Positions 56,607 to 64,000 of a DNA stretch of 64,000 bases are shown here, piece by piece. The position numbers were made by a program, and so were the translations under genes. A model generated the notes under the pieces. It searched no databases. It saw only the letters and a list, made by a program, of their open reading frames with translations, and had not been told where the DNA came from. Every line of letters begins with the position of its first letter. Position 1 is the first letter of the stretch. Origin of the DNA: Terana coerulea (taxonomy: Eukaryota; Basidiomycota; Agaricomycetes; Polyporales; Phanerochaetaceae); assembly GCA_024811115.1 (NCBI GenBank), contig JAKOGH010000647.1, positions 29,620 through 93,619 of the forward strand. The letters run 5' to 3'.

Positions 56607-57879
56607 TCACCTTTCTGGGTGAACAAACAGATTGATGCTACGGTATACCCGACAGTGGACTCTACATGGTCGCGGTTTAGTATGAGCGGTCATGTAGCTG
56701 TAGGTTTCTGACCTTTCGAGTAGAATCTCGCCTTTTGATTCATTCATCGAAGACTCTGCCCAAGACTCCACATCCCATTTCACCCAACCCCATCCCTCTT
56801 TGATCTTCAGAGTGTCAGTACCTGTAAAGTGATCATCACGTAACGTCTCACCTCTGGTCGTTTGTGCGGGGCTAAAACTACGAGCCACTGAGACTTTGTG
56901 CTGAAATGGAGACAAGTACATGAACTGACTCGCAGTCGTAGCTGATTGTGTTACGTACCTTAGTTCCCATAGGAGGGAAAATAATTCTGAACTCGATTCT
57001 ATAAGGTGCAGCGCGAAGGAGCAGATTGTCATCTCGACGGTCCTAGCTGAATCAACGTCTGCGGCCGTCATGTTTGGCTGCGAGGAAGACTCTTGTGAAG
57101 ACAATTGACGTGACGGCATGGCGCCTTCGGCTATGTCTCTGAAGGATATATTGGAGCAGTTGTAAAGACCTGTTCGCGCATAAAATGCATCCGACGTGAA
57201 CTGCCATAAAAATCTCAGTATCAGACTTATACTGGCCTTGTACTGGCCAAACATGCAGAGTATAGACGTACGGGATCAGCAGCAAATATGGTCGGTCTTG
57301 GAAGAGCAGGTTTAAGACCAGGAAGGACCAGCAACGATGTCTTCTGTGCGCGTGTCGGCGCGTTTGTTGCTACGGCAGTCTCTTTGGATGGAGTAGAGTT
57401 CTGACGAGCATATTCAGCTTGGCCCATGCGCCACCACTCTATCAAAGAGACCGTGGCTTCACCACTATCAACCATGTCAGCGTACTCCATTGCATCCCGA
57501 CCTGGATGGACCTTCACCTGCCTACAATGAGGTGATGAGCAGTGATGGTATGATCGTCACCAGTTAAGTTTTCGTGGATGATAGCAGAGCATACTAACCA
57601 CATGCCATGTCAAAGACTGCGAAGCCGGTCTCGGCCCCATGGTGTCCTTCCGCCAGCCACCATCTGGTGATAAATATGAGATTAGCGAGTGCCTTACAGG
57701 TTGTGTAAGCCATACTTGGTGAACCATGTGAATAGAACATTACGCACTCCAGGAAAGTGAGGATTTCGATAACTCGTGCCTACTTTCCTGTAATACTAGC
57801 CGAAGGTGAGGTGCAAAGTACATATTCACTTCTTGGTACGCACATCTACAACTCCATGCTCTTGATAATTTTCGCGCAT
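56607..57879 (-). CDS. Probable class I SAM-dependent methyltransferase
   Basis: The spliced reading begins MRENYQEHGV and continues GTSYRNPHFPGVRNVLFTWF, TKYGLHNL, then WWLAEGHHGAETGFAVFDMACG. That last block, together with DSGEATVSLIEWWRMGQAEY, resembles the SAM-binding motif I region of Rossmann methyltransferases. Later blocks are LPRPTIFAADPFTSDAFYAR, EMTICSFALHLIESSSELFS and LLWELSTKSQWLVVLAPHKR, followed by KIKEGWGWVKWD and, at the end, RVHCRVYRSINLF. The ICSFALHL - WLVVLAPHKRPE pattern fits motifs IV-VI. About five introns; the joins near 57480-57600 and 56960-56800 are uncertain. Substrate unknown. A profile search with the spliced protein would confirm the fold. Confidence 0.5.
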
Positions 57880-57989
57880 TGAACTTTTCAAGATCCCATG
57901 GCCTCCTTCGTTGCGCCGGGCCATTACTTAAAGCCAAGCTGAAGGATGGACGACTGTCTTTAGAAGAGTGTCCTTGGAAGGACATAGTG

Positions 57990-58115
57990 TTGCCGCAGGG
58001 CAGGGCAGGGCGACTCCAGGGTGTCCGGCATCGTTCGGCATCGTGCCCTGGGGCACCCTGGGTTCCATGTGGCGCTCCCAGGGCAAGTCCAGGGCACCCT
58101 GGTGTTGCGTGAGCG
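57990..58115. repeat. CAGGGCA-rich tandem and palindromic repeat block
   Basis: Begins with GCAGGGCAGGGCAGGGCGA and continues with paired GTGCCCTGG / GGCACCCTGG words, including two near-identical GGCACCCTGG segments about 50 bp apart. It is far more GC-rich than the AT-rich DNA that follows and lies between the methyltransferase-like gene and the copia element. It resembles, but does not match, the CAGGCC-rich blocks at 6.3 and 7.3 kb. Confidence 0.5.
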
Positions 58116-58119
58116 AATG

Positions 58120-58640
58120 TTGACTGTCAGACTATTGACGGTCCGTAAGGCCCTGTCAAGTCTTCTATTGTTGGCAGATCAACTGACTGCAACTGAAGTC
58201 GATTGAGGTCAGTCCCTAGCAGCCTCTTCAAGTGCAAGTTCTGCAGCTTAAAAGTAGTGTTTGAGAGTCCAGTCCTAGAACCACTTAGGACCAGCTGTAA
58301 TTTTACAACCAAGGAGACTGTAGAAAGAAAATCTTACCTGATGATCCTTTTTCAATAAGTAACCCCCTCTCTCCCTCTCCTCTCTAAAGAGGAAGGTGAA
58401 CCTCTGCCATTCTGATATATTACGCACTTGTTTACTATGCTCCAGTGGCTCCATGTTGCTTCAACTGCATTATCCCCAATGTTTAATGTGTTACTTATAT
58501 GACTGCAAATGCTTGCTGTAGCATATTATGTTAATAAAACAAACATTATAGTGGTATTATTTCCCAAACAGAGCTAACTAGCAGCTACAGAGAGCAAATA
58601 TTGATTGAATCTCAAGCTTAGGAGCCCCTGATTCTGGTTG
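58120..58640. other. AT-rich spacer before the copia gag; possible LTR
   Basis: The copia 5' LTR should lie here. A TGTTGACTGTCAG at 58122 could be its start, but no matching AACA end with an adjacent primer-binding site was found, so no LTR is called. Confidence 0.25.
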
Positions 58641-58709
58641 GTAAGCCAGGTCAGTACATCGTACACCTGTATATGTAGTTCCACATTCTCAACAATGTCT
58701 TCCTACTCA

Positions 58710-60660
58710 GAAGCTTGTCCTCGTCCTCGACGGAACTAACTGGGGAGCACTGGAACAACACCTTGAAGTCGTTCCTGGGCACTCAGGGCATTTATCGTCA
58801 GCTCTTGACGACCCAGCCGACGGTGCCGGTTTTATTCCGCACTGTCCCGGCCGCTCCGCCGCCCCGCTACTCGACGACTCTGAGCTCCCCGCTCTGGCGA
58901 AGTACCTGGCAACGAGCATGAGCACTCCAGAGCCGTCGACAAGCTCGACGACTGGATCAACGACGACCTCTGGGCCATGGGCTTCATCCGCCTTCGCTTG
59001 ACATACCAAATTGGACAGTCAGTCAAGAACGAGACGACAGCCAAGGCCCTGTCGGTCCTTGCAGACCACCTACACCCAGAATACTCTGGGTACGGCCTAC
59101 GCTGATTTTAGGGCCCTCCTGAAACTCGCCTCCCTGAGGATCAGTCTCCAGCACCTGCGGTCGCGAAAGATCCAGGCACATGTCGACCGCCTAGACGCAG
59201 CGCATGCGTCATGTGACGATTACATACACCTGATGCTCCTCATTTCAAAGACACCAAGGTATGGTAAGCACATCGCCACCGTCACCACGCTAAACCAAGA
59301 TGGTAGACACATCGCTGATCCCGCTGGGGCCCCTGATCCCAGGAAGGGAGGTAACTCATCGCTGCATGAGCAGCGAAAGCTTTCCGGTGGCCAGCGAAGC
59401 AGACAGAGTCTGCTAAACGCGTCACCGCTGTCAAGAACAAGGGAAGGATCCTCAGTTCAAATAGTAGCAGCGCTCTAACGGGCAGCAGCAGCATGCGCAG
59501 CAGCGCAACGGCAGCAGCAGCAGCGCAGCTCGCAGGCAGCAGCAGCAGCAGCAGGACGGTGCCGGCAACGGCAAGGGCAAGAAGACCCAGCGCCGGCAAG
59601 CGCGCGGGCAAGGGCAAGGGCAGGGCCCAGGATGCTGACCACGGTCACTCCTACATCGCCGCCCCGGTTATCCTGGTGAACGACTTTACCCCGACATCCC
59701 GCCTCCCTAAGTCCGAGGCCGAAGAAATTCAGTCTCGCATCGAAGGAGAGCGAGCTCTACCTCGGCAACAACAACCAGTTTCGCCCAAGCAAGCACTATC
59801 CCTGCTGAGAAGCTGGAGTCGTCGGCCCCGCGAGCGCATCCCGGACCCTCGAGGGAGGTTATCGACGCCAACGAGCACAACGCCTCACCGCTGGCCGACG
59901 CCATGCAGGATATTGAGCACCGCGAATCTGCTGAACTCCGTCCGCGAAGTTAGAATTCCAACAGGAGTTCACTCTCGACGATCTCCCCATGCTAACTAAA
60001 TTGTTAGCAATCCTCGACGAGGACGAGTACCAAACTCTGCCATAAGGCCCAGCTTCGCGAGGCCGCAGAGCTCCGCAAGCTTGCTCGCAAGCAGTGGATC
60101 GCGGACAAGAACGCAGCCCTGAACAAGGGCTCGACCTCGATCGAAGCGTCGCGGACACGCCCGATGGGAGCGACACCAGCTTGTCAAGCTGTCCGTCGCC
60201 CAGAGAGCGAGTTCGCCGCCACCGCCGCCGAGGATGAGGCCGCAGAGAAGGCTCGTCGCGCCAAACAGGCCGACCTCGACTACGCCGAGCGCATGCTCGA
60301 TGCTCGCATCGCCGAGCTCGACGCCCGCATCGACTCGAACAACGTCAGCTCTTAAACGAAAGTTTGCTGAGCCGGAGTTCGTCGAGGGCAGCTCTTCTCG
60401 CCCGCCAAGCGCAGCTCGCGACGAATCCCTCGCCGATCATCCTGGTCCGACGAGGTCGACATGCAAATGTCGCCGACAGGAGGACGGCTTCGACGCCCGC
60501 GACCACCCTGACATCGAGGACGCCGTGTCCCTCGGAACGAGGACAATGACAGCGACGCCGACGACCAGTTCGCCGGATGCCTGATGGACAATCGAGATCC
60601 ACCAGGACATCATCGACGCGTACTTCGAGTATGTCCCTCTAACTCTGCACTCGTGCACCA
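58710..60660 (+). pseudogene. Copia Gag remnants
   Basis: The first block, KLVLVLDGTNWGALEQHLE, corresponds to the start of the copia-type gag (UBN2 family) with its conserved Asn-Trp. Later TLGTAYADFRALLKLASLRI, HVDRLDAAHASCDDYIHLML and KGRAQDADHGHSYIAAPVIL belong to the helical and basic parts. The reading changes frame repeatedly and contains stops, and the zinc knuckle is not recognisable. An Ala/Ser/Gln-rich stretch arises from the CAG/GCA microsatellite. Confidence 0.6.
59484..59565 (+). repeat. CAG/GCA-type microsatellite within copia gag
   Basis: Interrupted runs of GCAGCAGCA and AGCAGCAGCAGC encode Ser/Ala/Gln repeats depending on frame. Slippage here may explain part of the frame disorder in this element. 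Confidence 0.7.
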
Positions 60661-60800
60661 CACCAAACCTTGCAGCTGATTGGCGAGTGTCTCGGGCGGG
60701 CTGAACTAAGCAGTAGATACCACATGTATGCTACTGTATTGAATGGAGCTGGATTCCTTCAATTACCGGACCGATGTGTGCACAATAAGTTATTCAACGC

Positions 60801-61857
60801 GTGTCAGAGCTGCAAAGGAAAAACCTTGCAAAATCAAGCGATTGGCTACTCGATTCAGGAGCGTCTTTCCACTTCACCGGTCAAAGAAGTTTATTGCGCA
60901 ACTTGCGCAACATTGACCCAATTGTCGTTCAAACGGCTAATGGGCATGTAACTATCTCTGAGGAAGGTGACTCCGTCATCAACTACCGTCCTAGCGCCGA
61001 CAAGCAGAACGCATTAAAGTCTTACTGAAAATGTTCGACTCATGCCTTCACAAAAGACATGAATCTAATCTCGCTTGGCCAGCTGCTACGACAGAACCGG
61101 TTAATTGAGGGTGACGCAACCACTCTGAAAATCCTGGACGGTGATAATCGCCAGGAATTATTGCATTTCGTGCCGCTTATCCAAATGCAACAGTGTACTA
61201 TTTAGACACTGACCGAGACAGCCTTGCGCTAGTCTCGCACGAGATAATGCATAGACGTTTTGGACACCCCTCTGAACGGATCCTACGCCAACTTCCGTCA
61301 GCAACGACGGAATGTCCTGATTTCGACTATAACAAGTCGGACTCACCTTGCTCTGGCTGCGCACAAGGAAAGATGCACAATCGCTCTTTCCCGCCGACGC
61401 CTCGACGAGCATCGCGACCTTTGAGCTCATTCACAGTGACTTGAAAGAATTCCGCTGATTCATATCACCGATACAAGTATATCATCACCTTTGTCGATGA
61501 TTATACGTCGCATGCATGGATTATTTGCCTCAGGCTAAAATCCGTCGCCATCCAAGCGACAAAAACTTTCTTGCTATGGTTCAAAACCAGCATAAAGCAA
61601 ATGTCGAGCTGGATGTCGGATGCAGGGGAGAATATAAATCAAACGCATTCATTCAAATGCTAAAGGACGAAGGGATTAAAATCCTAACTAGCGTTCCTCA
61701 TACTCCACAGCAGAATGGACGCGCTGAGCGGTTCAATCGAACCCTCATGGACAAAGCCGAGGCTATGCGCTTCACAGCTTGCATTCCTCCTTCGTGGTGG
61801 GAATTTGCGGTTATGCACGCAACAGTGCTTTACAACCGCACCCCGTTTCACGATTAA
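60801..61857 (+). pseudogene. Copia protease, GAG-pre-integrase and integrase remnants
   Basis: Protease: DWLLDSGASFHFTGQRS. GAG-pre-integrase zinc segment: HEIMHRRFGHPSERILRQL then DSPCSGCAQGKMHN (His-x-Gly-His and Cys-x2-Cys). Integrase core: LDVGCRGEYKSNAFIQML, where Arg-Gly-Glu-Tyr is the usual block after the second acidic residue, followed by VPHTPQQNGRAERFNRTLMD with the third acidic residue (Glu). The frame changes between 61440 and 61516, which removes the block with the first catalytic Asp from the main frame, although FVDDYTSHAW is readable in another frame nearby. Non-functional. Confidence 0.8.
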
Positions 61858-62769
61858 AATGGGCTACGCTTTATGAGGCACTCATGGTGAAAACCACGCG
61901 TTGATAACATCCGCGTATTTGGCTGCGGTGCATGGGTCTTTATCCCTGCCGATGTTCGAAAGAACAAACTACAGCCTAAGTCCGAAATGATGACATACAT
62001 CGGACATGACGAGCACGGTTGGACCTTCATGAGAGGACCCAACAACGTCGTGTTTCGCTCAACTCAAGTCGAGTGGTGTGAAACTTATTTCCCCAAGTGC
62101 CTGATGGCAAAATGCCCGCGCGGCCTGGCCGCCTGCGCAAAACACCAAAAACGCGAACGACAGTGAGTGCCAAGTGCAGGATCGGACGATAGTAGCGACG
62201 ATGCGCCACGCCTAAGCGGCGAGCTGCACCTCGTCCTAACCCTCCTTCCGCCAAAAGAGACCGAGCGGGTTGAACGACGGTTCGACCCTAAGCCCCCTGT
62301 TGGGCGTAGCCGAGTCCGCCTCGTCGCGGCGACACCACCGCAGAAGATCCGCAGATACTGGCACCACCAGTTATTCCTGCTGGGCCGCGGCGTAGTACTC
62401 GCGTCTGAAGGATCGTCAAAATCCAGGCTCGCGTGTATGACCAGTCACAAGCACCGTCACGGATTTTAGGTGCTGATAGAGGTATCCGTAGTTGGGAAAA
62501 GCAGACCCAGCCCAAGCCCCAGGTTAGCTCTACCAAGGGCGCGGTCAGTCCCAGCAAGCAGCCCGACAGTGTCCCGCCACACGTCCTGCTAGCCCTTCTA
62601 CATCCGAACAGCTCGAACCTGTTCGGATATCACTGAGCCCACTGGAGACACTGGGCGAAAGCCCAGTGTCGGATGATGTACTGGCACGACTGTGTGCCGG
62701 GAAGGGGGAGTAAATTCTACAATTATTTGCTTGCCCAAGCAGTCGATCCTGACGCAACAAGTCTTCAGT

Positions 62770-63900
62770 CCAGAGACTGGACTTTACGTGCATCATAGCC
62801 TGCCTGCAAAGCAGGTAGAATGGCGTGCTGCATGCAAAGACGAGCTCGATGCATTAAGCAAAGAGGCGTGTTCGAACTCGCCCGCGGCGAAAGGCAAACG
62901 CGTCATTAAGAACCGATGGGTTTTTGATGAGAAATCAGATGGTCGAAAGAAAGCGCGACTTGTAGCTCGCGGCTTCTCTCAAATTGAGGGAATCGACTAT
63001 GACAAAATCTTCTCTCAGAGTCGTACGGTTTGAAACCGTTAGATTCGTACTTGCCCTTGCGGCACTCGAAGGCTTCTCTTACTGGCCTCGATGTGCGCAA
63101 CGCATATTATGGACTGTTAGATGAGAGATCTACATGGAACAACCGATGGCTTTCCTGCTCGGGAAAAAGCACATGGTGCTTCGATCTCCCGTCGGCGCCC
63201 TTTCACGGGCTTAAGCAGGCAGGACTGTCCTGGTGGAAAGCCCTTAGCAAGTCTATGGCTGAGCTCGGCCAAAGACTGACCGATGCTGGCGTATACGTCA
63301 AGGCGCAGGCAACGACATGGTCATCGCCGTAGTCTATGTTGACAACAGCTATATTCGCCGACGCAGCAAGGCAAAAGTACTCCAAGAAAAGGAGTCAGCC
63401 ATGCAACGATGGGAGTGTCGCGATATGGGCGACGTAAAGGAGTTTCTGCGCATGCGCATGACGAGTCGGCGACAAGAGATCGTGATTGATCAATGCGCCT
63501 ACCTTGACAGATCTCGAACGCTGCGGCCAGACCAATGCCAAAATGGCAAAAACTCCTTCCTGGGGATATATTCCTCAACCAAATGAAGAAGAGCTAAGGC
63601 TCGCAGAGCCGTTTCCAATTGTGATAGGCTCACTCCTTTATATATGTCTCGGTGCACGAGGACATTGCGTACGCTGTCACAAGCTCGCACAGTTCAGTGC
63701 GAACCCGTCTGAAGACCACCTGAACAGAGCGCTGTACATCTGCCGCTACTGTCAGGCACTCGTAACTACACACTCGAGTATGACGGCTCTTCCGGTTAGG
63801 CTTAGTGGCGTCGACACCGATGCAGATTGGGCGGCTGCTTCGACCGCCAAGCTCTCAGACTGGCTTCCTGCTAATGCTTGCAGGAGGAGCCTTTAACTGG
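62770..63900 (+). pseudogene. Copia reverse transcriptase and RNase H remnants
   Basis: RT: EWRAACKDELDALSKEA, KRVIKNRWVFDEKSDGRKKA, RLVARGFSQIEGIDYDKIFS, then in a shifted frame RFVLALAALEGFSYW, and later GLKQAGLSWWKALSKSM. The active-site box reads VVYVDNSYI, so the second Asp of YVDD (codon 63345-63347) is Asn. The block DMGDVKEFLRMRMTSRRQEI follows. The RNase H start is suggested by GVDTDADWAAASTAKLSDW. At least four frame breaks. Confidence 0.8.
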
Positions 63901-64000
63901 AGCTCTTTCGCACGGAAGTCTGTAGCAACGTTGACTAAAGATGCCGAATCATGGCACTTCGCGACTGCTCCCGAGAAGTCATGTGGATTGAAATATCCTC

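Larger units (their letters stand above)
58641..64000 (+). mobile_element. Decayed Ty1/copia retrotransposon, open at the window end
   Basis: Domains on the plus strand run gag, protease, GAG-pre-integrase, integrase, reverse transcriptase and the start of RNase H, the Ty1/copia order. Gag (58710-59290) has VLVLDGTNWGALEQHLE. Protease is DWLLDSGASFHFTG (60840-60880). Stops and frameshifts separate nearly every block, and RT has lost an active-site Asp, so the copy is dead. The region 59480-60660 is a low-complexity gag/linker part with a CAG/GCA microsatellite. The element continues past 64000, so its 3' LTR is not seen. Confidence 0.85.

Noticed and set aside
58122..58640. Copia 5' LTR
   Set aside because: A TGTTG start can be proposed, but there is no matching end, no primer-binding site and no second copy in the window.
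59484..59565. CRISPR-like or minisatellite array
   Set aside because: It is a simple trinucleotide CAG/GCA run without spacers, inside a retrotransposon.

Overview
This window looks like nuclear DNA of an agaricomycete (mushroom-forming) fungus, most like a wood-decaying polypore. The genes have many short introns (about 45-70 bp, GT-AG), lie close together on both strands and have short spacers. They include families typical of this group: a DUF6533-like membrane protein, an aryl-alcohol-dehydrogenase-like aldo/keto reductase, a GH30 beta-glucanase with a Ser/Thr-rich tail, and PPxY-tailed membrane proteins. Gene models were built by hand: conserved protein blocks were joined at GT-AG sites that keep the frame. 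Inner exon edges are usually solid; some first exons are not.

Layout. 1-5.5 kb: 5' part of a decayed Ty3/gypsy retrotransposon on the minus strand (gag, zinc knuckle, protease, RT, RNase H, start of integrase) with a candidate LTR and primer-binding site. 5.5-7.6 kb: repeat-rich spacer with a tRNA-like relic, CAGGCC-rich blocks and a broken coding fragment. 7.65-18.6 kb: aldo/keto reductase, a single-pass membrane protein, a GH30 glucanase and a CK1-like kinase with an altered catalytic loop. 18.6-22.5 kb: gene-poor, with two candidate small secreted-protein genes. 22.5-58 kb: dense gene block: delta-12 fatty acid desaturase, AidB-like acyl-CoA dehydrogenase, a secreted protein, the Nas2/PSMD9 proteasome chaperone, ALG6 glucosyltransferase, SGF29, a zinc alcohol dehydrogenase, a monoacylglycerol-lipase-like hydrolase, a DUF6533-like protein, a ZNG1-like zinc GTPase, a STYX-like pseudophosphatase, HUT1 transporter, a membrane-anchored SET protein, NADPH-cytochrome P450 reductase, a DUF4203-like protein, SHE9/MDM33 and a probable methyltransferase. 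58.6-64 kb: a decayed Ty1/copia element on the plus strand that runs off the window.

The genes do not form an obvious biosynthetic cluster. Several serve the ER and membranes (ALG6, HUT1, desaturase, P450 reductase) and others general housekeeping. The two retrotransposons frame the gene block. Four otherwise well-conserved genes each need a small frame correction, which points to residual indels in the assembly rather than four independent pseudogenes. No CRISPR array, rRNA or bacterial-type operon was seen.
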